NCBI GenBank assembly: GCA_014649555.1
Contig: BMTG01000009.1
Location: 1 to 64,000, forward strand
DNA from: Streptomyces globisporus
GTDB lineage: Bacteria; Actinomycetota; Actinomycetes; Streptomycetales; Streptomycetaceae
Reading direction: 5' to 3'
DNA length: 64,000 nucleotides
How positions within the stretch are numbered: position 1 is the stretch's first letter; every line of letters begins with the position of its first letter. Both the position numbers and the translations under genes were made by a program. Positions 40,622 to 49,821 of this stretch are shown here, piece by piece. The notes under the pieces are model-generated. The model was not told the origin of the DNA. It ran no database searches and saw only the letters and a list, made by a program, of their open reading frames with translations.

Positions 40622-42454
40622 GTGCCCCACCGCACCTCAAGACGCACCCTCCTCACCGCCACAGCGGCCGTCACCGCCGCCGCGGCGACCGGCGCCCTCA
40701 CCCCGCCCGCCGTCGCCTCCGCGCACTCCACGAACGCCTCCACCGACCGCCGGCTGCGGCGGATCATCGCCGGGATGAGCCTGGAGGAGAAGGTCGGCCA
40801 GCTCTTCGTGATGCGGGTCTACGGGCACTCCGCCACCGACCCCGACCAGGCCGACATCGACGCGAACCTCAAGGAGATCGGGGTCCGTACGGCGGCCGAG
40901 CTGATCTCCACGTACCACGTCGGCGGGATCATCTACTTCACCTGGGCGCGCAACACCCGCGACCCGCACCAGATCGCCGACCTCTCCAACGGCCTCCAGC
41001 GCGCCGCGCTCGCCGAGCGCCACCGGGTGCCACTGCTCGTCTCCACCGACCAGGAGCACGGCATCGTCTGCCGGGTCGGCGAACCCGCAACCCTCCTGCC
41101 GGGCGCGATGGCCCTCGGCGCGGGCGGCTCGCGCTCCGACACCCGGCGGGCCGCCTGGATCGCGGGTGCGGAGCTGGCCGCGCTCGGCATCAACCAGAAC
41201 TACGCGCCGGACGCCGACGTCAACGTCAACCCTGCCAACCCGGTCATCGGTGTACGGTCCTTCGGCTCCGACCCCGACGCGGTGGCCGACCTGGTAGCGG
41301 CGCAGGTGAAGGGCTACCAGGGCGCGGGCGTCGCGTCGACCGCCAAGCACTTCCCCGGCCACGGCGACACGAACACCGACAGCCACACCGGGCTGCCCGT
41401 CATCAACCACACCCGCGCCGAGTGGGAGGAGCTGGACGCCCCGCCGTTCCGCGCCGCGATCCGGGCCCGGATCGACTCGATCATGACCGCGCACATCGTG
41501 GTCCCGGCCCTCGACCCGTCCGAGGACCCGGCCACGCTCTCCCGGCCGATCCTCACCGGCATCCTCCGCGAGGAGCTGGGCTACGACGGGGTGGTGGTCA
41601 CCGACTCGCTCGGCATGGAGGGGGTGCGCACGAAGTACGGCGACGACCGCGTTCCGGTCCTCGCCCTGCTGGCGGGCGTGGACCAGCTGCTCAACCCGCC
41701 GAACCTCTCCGTCGCCTGGAACGCCGTGCTGGACGCCGTCCGCAGTGGCGAGATCAGCGAGGAGCGGATCGAGGAATCGATCCTGCGCATCCTGCGGCTG
41801 AAGAGCGGACTCGGCCTGTTCCGGGACCCGTTCGTCAGCCACCGGGGCGTCGAACGTACGGTCGGCAGCCGCGCGCACCGGGCCGCCGCCGACCGGATCG
41901 CCGAGCGCACGACGACCCTGCTCGCCGATCCGGGCTCGCTGCTGCCGCTCTCCCGGCGCAGCCACCGGAACCTGCTGGTGGTGGGGGCCGATCCGGCCTC
42001 CCCCTCCGGGACGACGGGCCCACCGACCGGCACCCTGGCCCACGCCTTCGGCGAACTGGGCTTCAGCGCGCGGGCGTTGTCCACCGGCACGGCCCCGAAC
42101 CAGGCGAAGATCGACGAGGCGGTCGCCGCCGCCGAGGGCAGGGACGCGGTGGTCGTGGCGACGTACAACGTCACGGCGAGCAGCTCGCAGCGCACGCTGG
42201 TGAGGGCGCTCGTGGCGACCGGCGTCCCCGTCGTCACCGTCGCGATCCGCAACCCGTACGACGTCGCCCACCTCACCGGGACCGGCGTCGCGGCGAGCCT
42301 CGCCGCGTACTCCTGGACCGATGTCGAACTGCGCGCCGCGGCCCGGGTGATCGCGGGCCGCGCCGAGCCGGAGGGCACCCTGCCGGTTCCGGTGCAGCGC
42401 GCGGACGACCCGGCGCAGGTGCTGTACCCGGTGGGCCACGGACTGTCGTACTAG
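40622..42454 (+). CDS. Secreted glycoside hydrolase family 3 (beta-N-acetylhexosaminidase type, Tat signal)
   Basis: 610 residues. N-terminus SRRTLLTATAAVTAAAATGALTPP is a twin-arginine signal. The GH3 domain shows LEEKVGQLFVMRVYG, STDQEHGIVCRV, the signature KHFPGHGDTNTDSHTGLP of the NagZ-type subgroup whose Asp-His pair acts as acid/base, and the nucleophile Asp328 in VVVTDSLGMEGV. A C-terminal alpha/beta sandwich domain follows (NLLVVGADPASPSGTTGPPT...). It probably releases terminal GlcNAc from chitin or peptidoglycan fragments outside the cell. The GTG at 40622 has GGAAGGAG upstream. Confidence 0.93.
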   Translation: MPHRTSRRTLLTATAAVTAAAATGALTPPAVASAHSTNASTDRRLRRIIAGMSLEEKVGQLFVMRVYGHSATDPDQADIDANLKEIGVRTAAELISTYHVGGIIYFTWARNTRDPHQIADLSNGLQRAALAERHRVPLLVSTDQEHGIVCRVGEPATLLPGAMALGAGGSRSDTRRAAWIAGAELAALGINQNYAPDADVNVNPANPVIGVRSFGSDPDAVADLVAAQVKGYQGAGVASTAKHFPGHGDTNTDSHTGLPVINHTRAEWEELDAPPFRAAIRARIDSIMTAHIVVPALDPSEDPATLSRPILTGILREELGYDGVVVTDSLGMEGVRTKYGDDRVPVLALLAGVDQLLNPPNLSVAWNAVLDAVRSGEISEERIEESILRILRLKSGLGLFRDPFVSHRGVERTVGSRAHRAAADRIAERTTTLLADPGSLLPLSRRSHRNLLVVGADPASPSGTTGPPTGTLAHAFGELGFSARALSTGTAPNQAKIDEAVAAAEGRDAVVVATYNVTASSSQRTLVRALVATGVPVVTVAIRNPYDVAHLTGTGVAASLAAYSWTDVELRAAARVIAGRAEPEGTLPVPVQRADDPAQVLYPVGHGLSY

Positions 42455-42577
42455 CCCTACGGCGACCGGACGTCCCCGGCCTCCGGTGATCGGCGCAAAG
42501 CACCCCCGCATCTGGCGTGGCCCCGCTCCGGCGGGCCACGCCGGGTGTACGTCTTCGGTGACGTATTGGGGGGTTTC

Positions 42578-43255
42578 ATGGATGAGCGCATGTCCTCGGG
42601 GGCCCGGAGCCGACGGCCCGCCCCGTTACCGGCCCGCGTGGTCCTGGCGGCCCGCGTGGTCCTGGCCGTGGCCGCCTTCGTTGTCGCGCTTCTGCTGACG
42701 ACGGCCTGCGAGGCCCCGGGCCGTACGGTCACCGACGACCGGGGGCCCGTCCCCGCCCCGCCCGGCCCGTCCCCGTACGGGGTGGTGTTCCTCGGCCCTG
42801 GCGACTGCAGTTCGCGGGGCCCGGTGATCCGGGAGGTGTTCTGCCGCAGTGAGAAGGCCGCGGCCACCGTCCTCGCCCGGCACCTCGGCACCCCGTCGTC
42901 GGGCCCGCCCTGCCCGGACGCCACCGACTTCGTCCTGCACGTCTCCGAGACGGGCACCGGGGCCCGTTCCCGGCTCACGACCGGTTACGCCTGCATGCGG
43001 AACCTGGAGCCCCCGCACCCGGGCGACCCGGGGCAGGGCGGCGGACCGCTGACCGTCGTCGGCGACTGCGTCACCGCCTCCCGCGCGGGCGAGGTCACGG
43101 AGACCGCCTGCGCGGACGCGGGCGGCCGCGCCCCGCGCTACCGGGTGGAGTCGGCGGTGCGGCGGCGGGCCCAATGCCCGGACGACACGGACCTGTTCGT
43201 CTCCCTGCGCGGGGAGAAGCCGGTGGGCTGCGCCCGCCGGTCCACCGGATGGTGA
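42578..43255 (+). CDS. Putative lipoprotein, cysteine-rich, unknown function
   Basis: 225 residues. The N-terminus is basic, followed by a hydrophobic stretch (VVLAVAAFVVALLLTTAC) ending in a lipobox-like LLTTAC, so the mature protein is probably anchored to the outer face of the membrane by the lipidated Cys. The rest has eight further Cys (DCSSRG, VFCRSEK, PPCPDATDF, YACMRN, GDCVTAS, TACADAG, AQCPDDTD, VGCARRS), likely disulphide-paired. I do not recognise the family. The start ATG 42578 has GGGGGG upstream; a GTG at 42548 is possible. Confidence 0.7.
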   Translation: MDERMSSGARSRRPAPLPARVVLAARVVLAVAAFVVALLLTTACEAPGRTVTDDRGPVPAPPGPSPYGVVFLGPGDCSSRGPVIREVFCRSEKAAATVLARHLGTPSSGPPCPDATDFVLHVSETGTGARSRLTTGYACMRNLEPPHPGDPGQGGGPLTVVGDCVTASRAGEVTETACADAGGRAPRYRVESAVRRRAQCPDDTDLFVSLRGEKPVGCARRSTGW

Positions 43256-43298
43256 CGGTGACCGACGGGCGCGGCCCGGGACGAGCGGCTGCGGGCGA

Positions 43299-44780
43299 CT
43301 ACGGGCGCAGCGTGGCCTCGTCGCGCTCGACCTCGCCGTTGCGCTGGTCCAGCTTCGTGTCGAACTTCGCCAGCGGCTTCGCCTTCGCCGGGTCGTCCTG
43401 GACGGCAGCCGGGGCGACGCCCGCCCAGCGCAGGATGTCGGCGGTGGCCTTCGCCTTCTGCGCCTCCGGGAGGCCGGAGACCTTCGAGCCGTGGTTGCCG
43501 CCGGGGACGGTGTACACCGCGCTGTCCTTCGCGCCGCGGCCCAGGCGGAACGGCTCCGCGCTCCACGGGTCGTTCTCGCCGTTGACGTACATCATCCGCC
43601 GGGCGTTGTGCTTGACCCAGCTGTCGATGTCCCGCATGGCGCCCCGGTCGAACTTCATCGGGATGGAGCGGGGCACGAAGTTGCGCGGGGGCTGGTAGCC
43701 GTAGCGGCTCAGGTTGCCGAGCCAGGGCTGCTCGATGTCCGGCGATCCGAGCTGGGTGCCCGCCTGGTAGTAGTACGGGGTGTACGTCTCCAGGCCCTGG
43801 TCGGCATAGCCGGAGAAGCCGACGATGGAGTCGACGGAGTTGTAGATGTCGTCGTCGGTGGCCTTCTTGGCGTCGGCCGGGAGGTCCACGCAGTCGGCGA
43901 GCAGGCTGTACTGCCAGAAGGCGAACGTGTAGTCCAGGACCGTGGCCTCGTAGGCGCGGTCGAGGGAACCGATGGTGTTGAACGTCCAGCCGGCGGCGGT
44001 GGCCTGCTCCTTGTACTTCTTCTGGAGCGGGGCCCGCCGGATCAGGGCCTCGCGCTGCACCGCGCCGAGCTTGTCGCGGCACTCCTTGGTGCCGACGTCG
44101 CGGAAGAACCGGTCGTACGCCGAGTCCTCCTTGTCGTTGACGTCGTTGGGCGCGACGTAGGCGACGACGCCGTCCATGTCCTTCGGGTAGAAGCGCTCGA
44201 AGTACGTGGCGGTCATGCCGCCCTTGGACCCGCCGGTGGCCAGCCACTTCTTGTCGTAGATCTTCTTGAGCGCCGTGAACACCCGGTGCTGGTCGCTGGC
44301 GGCCTGCCAGATGTCCAGCTTGGACCAGTCGGCGGGGGCCGGCCGGGACGGGGTGAAGTAGCGGTACTCCAGGGAGACCTGGTTGCCGTCGATGATCTGC
44401 GTCGGCTCGCTGCGGCTGGGGTTGGTGGAGACGTTGTAGCCGCTGGTGAAGAAGACCGTCGGGCGGGAGACGTCCTTGTGCAGCAGGGTCAGGCGCTGCT
44501 GGAACGTGCCCTTGGACGGGCGCCGGTGGTCGACCGGCTGGGTGTAGTTGAGGACGAAGTAGCGGTAGCCCGCGTACGGCTTCTCCTCGATCAGACTCAT
44601 GCCCGGGATGGCCAGGATGCGGTCCTTGATGTCCTCGGTGCTCGCTTCGCTGCCGAGGGCGGTTCCGCTGCTTTTCGCGGCCGGTTCCGCGGCGGTGGCC
44701 GCACCGGCCGAGGCCCCCGTGGCTCCGACCGTGCCTATGAGCACGGCGAGCGAGAGAACCCCTGTGAGTGACTTGCGCAT
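43299..44780 (-). CDS. Secreted S28-family (PS-10 type) prolyl tripeptidyl aminopeptidase
   Basis: 493 residues. A Sec signal peptide (KSLTGVLSLAVLIGTVGATGASAGAATA) is followed by the S28 fold: VLNYTQPVDHRRPSKGTFQQRLTLL, nucleophile Ser in GGSKGGMTATYF, then VAPNDVNDKEDSAYDRF, and near the C-terminus NGENDPWSAEPF (Asp) and PGGNHGSKV (His). The triad therefore looks complete. Streptomyces members remove N-terminal di- or tripeptides from secreted proteins. The 131-bp upstream region holds a tandem repeat. ATG 44778-44780 is a typical signal-peptide start. Confidence 0.93.
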   Translation of the reverse strand: MRKSLTGVLSLAVLIGTVGATGASAGAATAAEPAAKSSGTALGSEASTEDIKDRILAIPGMSLIEEKPYAGYRYFVLNYTQPVDHRRPSKGTFQQRLTLLHKDVSRPTVFFTSGYNVSTNPSRSEPTQIIDGNQVSLEYRYFTPSRPAPADWSKLDIWQAASDQHRVFTALKKIYDKKWLATGGSKGGMTATYFERFYPKDMDGVVAYVAPNDVNDKEDSAYDRFFRDVGTKECRDKLGAVQREALIRRAPLQKKYKEQATAAGWTFNTIGSLDRAYEATVLDYTFAFWQYSLLADCVDLPADAKKATDDDIYNSVDSIVGFSGYADQGLETYTPYYYQAGTQLGSPDIEQPWLGNLSRYGYQPPRNFVPRSIPMKFDRGAMRDIDSWVKHNARRMMYVNGENDPWSAEPFRLGRGAKDSAVYTVPGGNHGSKVSGLPEAQKAKATADILRWAGVAPAAVQDDPAKAKPLAKFDTKLDQRNGEVERDEATLRP

Positions 44781-44858
44781 GCACGCTCCCCTTGATTCAC
44801 AACAGTCGCCGTGAACTTATCGGGGGTAACACACGCCACGCCAGACCCGGTTGTCCGT

Positions 44859-44922
44859 GTCAGCACAAGATGCCAGCACAAGAGATCAGCACCGGATGTC
44901 AGCAGAGGATGTCAGCAGAGGA
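44859..44922. repeat. 13-15 bp tandem repeat upstream of the S28 gene
   Basis: A unit like TGTCAGCAGAGGA is repeated about five times (TGTCAGCACAAGA, TGCCAGCACAAGAGA, TCAGCACCGGA, then two exact TGTCAGCAGAGGA copies). Within it CACCGGATG (44890-44898) and CATCCGGTG (44925-44933) are inverted and could form a hairpin. The repeats run into the 3' end of the neighbouring gene, whose stop is at 44912. Confidence 0.7.
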
Positions 44923-45364
44923 TCCATCCGGTGGAGACGGACTTCTTGCCGATCGCGCCGGTCGCCCGGACGCAGCGGTTCAGCGCGTTGACCGTGACCG
45001 GGCCCGCCATCTTCGTGTACGAGCCCTTGTCGGAGACCGCGCGACCGCCGCGCGCCTGGAGCGTGACGCTCATGGTCCGCCGTTTGCCGGGCTTCTTGGC
45101 GACGGTCACCGCGCAGGCATGGGCGCGGGACTTGTAGACGCGCAGCTCTCCCGTGGAGAACTCGACCGTCTTCGCCGGGCGGCCGGAGCAGCCGGAGGCG
45201 GCCTGGGCGGTGCCGGGGGCGGCGAGGACAGGGACGAGCCCGCCCAGCAGGGGCAGGACGAGGAGGCCGACGAGCGGCAACCGTCTCCGCCGCATCGGTT
45301 TCACCGCTGCGGCCGGTCCCACGGCCCCGTCCGGACCCACCGGCCCCGCAGTCCTGTCGAACAC
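44912..45364 (-). CDS. Secreted small protein with four cysteines, unknown function
   Basis: 150 residues from the GTG at 45362-45364, which has AGGTGGGGG upstream. The N-terminal 27 residues look cytosolic, then MRRRRLPLVGLLVLPLLGGLVPVLAAPGTAQA is a clear signal peptide, so an ATG at residue 28 is an equally good start (122 aa). The mature part is about 90 residues with four Cys (SGCSGRP, AHACAVT, NRCVRAT, WILC end) and a beta-rich pattern (TVEFSTGELRVYKSRAH). Function unknown. Its 3' end lies inside the tandem repeat at 44859-44922, so the last residues (SVSTGWILC) are partly repeat-encoded. Confidence 0.7.
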   Translation of the reverse strand: MFDRTAGPVGPDGAVGPAAAVKPMRRRRLPLVGLLVLPLLGGLVPVLAAPGTAQAASGCSGRPAKTVEFSTGELRVYKSRAHACAVTVAKKPGKRRTMSVTLQARGGRAVSDKGSYTKMAGPVTVNALNRCVRATGAIGKKSVSTGWILC

Positions 45365-45468
45365 GTTCGCCCCCACCTGACATCTGTACGCCCATGCGTC
45401 CCTGGCTACGACGCAGCAGACGCGCGAGAGGTTGCACGGCGCCGGGCGCTCCCGGCCCCGGCGGGCTC

Positions 45469-48400
45469 TCACACGGCCGCGGGCTCGTCCTCCCCTATGC
45501 CCTCTCCTATGAAGGTGCGCCACAGCCGGGCGTACTGCCCGTCCAGGGCGAGCAGCTCGTCGTGCGTACCGTCCTCGGCGACGCGGCCGTGGTCCATCAC
45601 CACGACCCGGTCTGCGCGGGCGGCCGTCGTCAGCCGGTGGGCGACCACCAATGTGGTCCGGCGGCCGGTGAGCCGGTCGGTCGCCTGGTTGACGAGGGCC
45701 TCGGTGGCGAGGTCGAGGGCTGCGGTCGCCTCGTCCAGGAGCAGGACGTCCGGGTCGACCAGCTCGGCACGGGCCAGGGCGATCAGCTGGCGCTGCCCGG
45801 CGGAGAGGTTACGGCCGCGCTCGGCGACCTCGTGCAGGTAGCCGTCCTCCAGCGTGGCGATCATCTCGTGCGCGCCGACCGCGCGGGCCGCGGCCTCGAC
45901 CTCGGCGTCGGTGGCGTCGGGCAGCCCGTAGGCGATGGCGTCGCGGACCGTCCCGGCGAAGAGGTACGCCTCCTGCGGGACGACGCCGAGGCGGTGCCGG
46001 TAGGCGGTCATGTCGAGCTTGCGGAGGTCGGTGCCGTCGGCGGTGACCCGGCCGCCGGTGGGGTCGTAGAACCGGGCGACCAGCTTGACCAGGGTCGACT
46101 TCCCGGCCCCCGTCTCCCCGACGAAGGCGACGGTCTGCCCGGCGGGGATGTGCAGGTCGATCCCGGTGAGGGCCTCCTCCTCGTCCCCGTACGCGAAGGA
46201 CACGTCCTCGAACCCGATCTCACCGCGCAGCGAGAGCACGTCGAGCGGTTCGTCCGGGTCGGCGGTCGAGGTGGGCTCGCGCAGCAGCTCCTGGATGCGG
46301 CCGAGCGAGACGGTGGCCTGCTGGTAGCCGTCGAAGACCTGGGAGAGCTGCTGGACGGGGGCGAAGAACAGGTCGATGTAGAGCAGGTAGGCGACCAGCG
46401 CGCCGACGGTCAGCGTGCCGTTGTCGATCCGGCCCGCGCCGACGATCATCACCGCGGCGGCGGCGACGGAGGCCAGCAGCTGGACGAACGGGAAGTAGAC
46501 GGAGATCAGCCACTGGCCGCGTACCCGGGCCTGGCGGTAGCTGTCGCTGCGCTCGGAGTAGCGGGCGGCCCCGTCGTGCTCGCGGCCGAAGGCCTGGACG
46601 ATACGGAGACCGGCGACGGACTCCTGGAGGTCGGCGTTGACGGAGCTGATGCGGGTCCGGGCCAGCTCGTACGCCTTGACGCTGCTGCGACGGAAGAAGA
46701 AGGTGCCGATGATCAGCACGGGCAGGGTGGCGAAGACGACCAGGGCGAGCTGGATGTCCAGGACGAGCAGCGCGACCATGATCCCGAAGAAGGTGACGAC
46801 GGAGACGAACGCGGTGACCAGACCGGTCTGGAGGAACGTGGAGAGCGCGTCCACGTCCGTCGTCATCCGGGTCATGATCCGGCCGGTCAGCTCGCGCTCG
46901 TAGTAGTCGAGGCCGAGGCGCTGGAGCTGGGCGAAGATCTTGAGGCGGAGCGAGTAGAGGATCCGTTCGCCGGTCCGGCCGGTCATCCGGATCTCGCCGG
47001 TCTGGGCGATCCACTGGACGAGCACGACGACCAGGGCGATCGCGGAGGCGGCCCACACCGCCCCGATCGAGATCTGGCTGACGCCCTCGTCGATGCCGTG
47101 CCGGATCAGGACCGGCAGCAGCAGGCCCATCCCGGCGTCGACGGCGACGAGCCCGAGGCTGATGAGCAGAGCGGCGCCGAAGCCGCGCAGCAGCCGGCGC
47201 AGCCCGTAGGACTCCTCCGGGCGCACGGCGGCGGCCTCGTCGACCTCGGGGGTGTCCGTGGCGGGCGGCAGCGCCTCGACCTGGGCGAGGAGTTCGGGGG
47301 TCGCGGGCATACCGGCGACGGTGGTGTCCCGCTCCTCCTCCCTGCGGATCCACAGCTCGGGGGTGATGCCGCGCTCCGCGTCGAACTCGGCGTCCAGCTC
47401 CTCCTGGAGGGCGCGGTCGTCCTCGGGGCCGGCCTCGGTGCGCGGCGGCCGGTGGCCGGGCGAGGTGGCGCCCAGTTCGTCGGGGTCGGTGAGGAGGAGG
47501 CGGTAGAGGGCGGAGGTGCGCTCCAGCTCGTCGTGGGTGCCGATCGCGGCGAGCTTCCCGCCGTCGAGGACGGCGATGCGGTCGGCGAGCTGGAGGGTGG
47601 ACCGGCGGTGGGCGATGAGGAGGGTGGTCCGCCCGGCCATCACCTGCTTGAGCGCCTCATGGATCTCGTGCTCGACGCGGGCGTCGACGGCGGAGGTCGC
47701 GTCGTCGAGGAGGAGCAGCCGGGGGTCGGTGAGGATGGCCCGGGCGAGGGCGACGCGCTGGCGCTGGCCGCCGGAGAGGGTGAGCCCGTGCTCGCCGACG
47801 GTGGTGTCGTACCCCTTCGGCAGTTCGGAGATGAACCCGTGGGCCTGGGCGGCGCGGGCGGCCGTCTCGATCTGCTCCTGGGTGGCGTCGGGGAGGCCGT
47901 AGGCGATGTTGGCGCGGACGGTGTCGGAGAACAGGAAGCTGTCCTCGGGGACGAGCCCGATGGCGGAGCGCAGGGATGCCTGGGTCAGCTCGCGGACGTC
48001 GTGGCCGCCGATGAGGACGGCGCCGTGGGAGACGTCGTAGAAGCGGGGCAGCAGGAGCGAGACGGTGGACTTGCCGCTGCCGGAGGCGCCGACGACGGCG
48101 ACGGTCTCGCCGGGTTCGACGGTGAGCGAGAACCCGTCGAGGACGGGCCGGTCCTCGTCGTAGCCGAACCGGACGTCGTCGAACTCGATCCCGGCCGGGG
48201 CGTCGGCGGGCAGTTCCTTGGTCCCGTCCGTCATGGAGGGCTCGGTGTCGATCAGCTCCAGGACGCGTTCGACACCGGCGCGGGCCTGCTGCCCCACGGT
48301 CAGCACCATGGCGAGCATCCGGACCGGGCCGACGAGCTGGGCGAGGTACGTGGAGAAGGCGACGAACGTACCGAGGGTGATCTCGCCCCGGGTGGCCAGC

Positions 48401-49200
48401 CAGCCGCCGAGGGCGAGCATGGCGACCTGGCCGAGGGCGGGCACGGCCTGGAGGGCGGGGGTGTAGCGGGAGTTCAGCCGTACGGTGCGCAGCCGCCCGG
48501 CGAAAAGGCGCCGGCTGACCTCGCGGAGCTTCCCGGTCTCCTGGTCCTCCTGCCCGAACCCCTTGACGACCCGGACCCCGGAGACGGCCCCGTCGACGAC
48601 TCCGGCGACGGCGGCGGCCTGGCTCTGGGCGTACCAGGTGGCAGGGAAGAGGCGGGCCTTGGAACGGCGGGCGATGAACCAGAGCGCGGGGGCTACGGCG
48701 AGGGCGACGAGGGTCAGGGGCAGCGAGAGCCACGCCATGATCACCAGGGAGATGAGGAAGAGCAGCACGTTCCCGATGGTCATCGGGAGCATGAACAGCA
48801 GCCCCTGGATCAGCTGGAGGTCGCTGGTGGCCCGGCCGACGACCTGCCCGGTGGACAGTTCGTCCTGCCGTTTCCCGTCGAGCCGGGTGATCGTCGCGTA
48901 CATGTCCGTACGCAGATCGTGCTGCACGTCCAGGGCGAGCCGGCCGCCGTAGTAGCGGCGGATGTAAGTGGCGATGTAGACGAGGACGGCCGCGCCGATG
49001 AGCAGCCCGGTCCAGACGGCGAGGGAGCGGGTGTGGTCGGTGACCACGTCGTCGATGATCACCTTGGTGATCAGTGGCACGAGGGCCATGACGGCCATGC
49101 CGGCGAGCGACGAGCCGAGGGCGAGCACGACGTTCCGCCGGTATCGCCACGCGTACCCGGTCAGCCGCCGGCCCCACCCCTGTTGCTCTGCGCCCGTCAC
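45469..49200 (-). CDS. Fused ABC exporter (TMD-NBD-TMD-NBD in one chain)
   Basis: 1243 residues, two complete type IV ABC half-transporters joined head to tail. Half 1: six-helix membrane domain, then Walker A GASGSGKST, signature LTLSGGQRQR and LLLLDDATSAVD. Half 2: second membrane domain from about residue 650, Walker A GETGAGKST, signature LSAGQRQL and LLLDEATAALD. The signature of half 2 (LSAGQ) departs slightly from the consensus LSGGQ. A charged linker of about 100 residues joins them. The start GTG 49198-49200 has GGGGAGG upstream. Likely exports a drug, lipid or peptide; no partner gene is adjacent. Most such proteins are separate half-transporters, so the fusion is notable. Confidence 0.93.
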   Translation of the reverse strand: MTGAEQQGWGRRLTGYAWRYRRNVVLALGSSLAGMAVMALVPLITKVIIDDVVTDHTRSLAVWTGLLIGAAVLVYIATYIRRYYGGRLALDVQHDLRTDMYATITRLDGKRQDELSTGQVVGRATSDLQLIQGLLFMLPMTIGNVLLFLISLVIMAWLSLPLTLVALAVAPALWFIARRSKARLFPATWYAQSQAAAVAGVVDGAVSGVRVVKGFGQEDQETGKLREVSRRLFAGRLRTVRLNSRYTPALQAVPALGQVAMLALGGWLATRGEITLGTFVAFSTYLAQLVGPVRMLAMVLTVGQQARAGVERVLELIDTEPSMTDGTKELPADAPAGIEFDDVRFGYDEDRPVLDGFSLTVEPGETVAVVGASGSGKSTVSLLLPRFYDVSHGAVLIGGHDVRELTQASLRSAIGLVPEDSFLFSDTVRANIAYGLPDATQEQIETAARAAQAHGFISELPKGYDTTVGEHGLTLSGGQRQRVALARAILTDPRLLLLDDATSAVDARVEHEIHEALKQVMAGRTTLLIAHRRSTLQLADRIAVLDGGKLAAIGTHDELERTSALYRLLLTDPDELGATSPGHRPPRTEAGPEDDRALQEELDAEFDAERGITPELWIRREEERDTTVAGMPATPELLAQVEALPPATDTPEVDEAAAVRPEESYGLRRLLRGFGAALLISLGLVAVDAGMGLLLPVLIRHGIDEGVSQISIGAVWAASAIALVVVLVQWIAQTGEIRMTGRTGERILYSLRLKIFAQLQRLGLDYYERELTGRIMTRMTTDVDALSTFLQTGLVTAFVSVVTFFGIMVALLVLDIQLALVVFATLPVLIIGTFFFRRSSVKAYELARTRISSVNADLQESVAGLRIVQAFGREHDGAARYSERSDSYRQARVRGQWLISVYFPFVQLLASVAAAAVMIVGAGRIDNGTLTVGALVAYLLYIDLFFAPVQQLSQVFDGYQQATVSLGRIQELLREPTSTADPDEPLDVLSLRGEIGFEDVSFAYGDEEEALTGIDLHIPAGQTVAFVGETGAGKSTLVKLVARFYDPTGGRVTADGTDLRKLDMTAYRHRLGVVPQEAYLFAGTVRDAIAYGLPDATDAEVEAAARAVGAHEMIATLEDGYLHEVAERGRNLSAGQRQLIALARAELVDPDVLLLDEATAALDLATEALVNQATDRLTGRRTTLVVAHRLTTAARADRVVVMDHGRVAEDGTHDELLALDGQYARLWRTFIGEGIGEDEPAAV

Positions 49201-49420
49201 GCGTTGCCTCCCCGTCCCGTTCGATCTTCCGGAATGCACCAACGCGGCGGGGGGCGGATTTCATCCCGCCGCAACAATCGGGGCGGGAAACCGGGCCGAT
49301 GGGCGGGGGCGGAATGGGGCCGGGGACGTAGGACCGGTTCACATCCCGGCCGGGCGGGTAGTAACCGGCGGCTCCCCGGCCGGAGGCCATCTCGAAGAGC
49401 ATCTCGAAGGGGCGGGAACC

Positions 49421-49786
49421 ATGGCGATCGACCGGCTCACCGAGGCCTACCGTTGCGGACAGCTCTACGCGGCGCTCGCCGCACTGGAGCGTCTGTGCGG
49501 AGGCACGCACCATCCCCTGGACGACCCCGCGAGGCGTCGGCAGGTGTCCACCGAACCGCGCAAGCACCTCGCCCCGCACCTGTGGAAGGCGACCCGCTCC
49601 CTGGTCGATGCCGCCGGCCAGGGTCGGGGGAAGGCCGCCGCGGAGATCTTCCGGCAGCTGCCGGACCTCCTCCCGCTCCGCAGGGAGCTGCCCGGGGAGA
49701 TCCGGGACGCGGCGGAGCGGGCACGGTTCGAGGAGGGGGTCCGAGCGCAGGAGACCGCGATCGGCAAGGCGCTCGCGGAGTTGTGA
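49421..49786 (+). CDS. Conserved-looking hypothetical protein, all helical
   Basis: 121 residues: MAIDRLTEAYRCGQLYAALAALERLCGGTHHPLDDPARRR, and so on. It is highly charged and Ala/Leu/Arg-rich, with no signal peptide or membrane helix. I do not recognise a family. The frame is open with good codon bias. The ribosome-binding site is weak (AAGGGG with TCTCGAAG repeated twice just before), so the start is less certain. It lies alone between the ABC exporter (divergent) and the ThDP enzyme (convergent). The 220-bp region upstream (49201-49420) has no other gene. Confidence 0.6.
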   Translation: MAIDRLTEAYRCGQLYAALAALERLCGGTHHPLDDPARRRQVSTEPRKHLAPHLWKATRSLVDAAGQGRGKAAAEIFRQLPDLLPLRRELPGEIRDAAERARFEEGVRAQETAIGKALAEL

Positions 49787-49821
49787 GGGGGCGGGTCGGC
49801 CCGCCCCCTCACGTGCCCGGC

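Noticed and set aside
44859-44922. CRISPR array
   Set aside because: Units are 11-15 bp with no spacers, overlap a gene end, and no cas genes are present.
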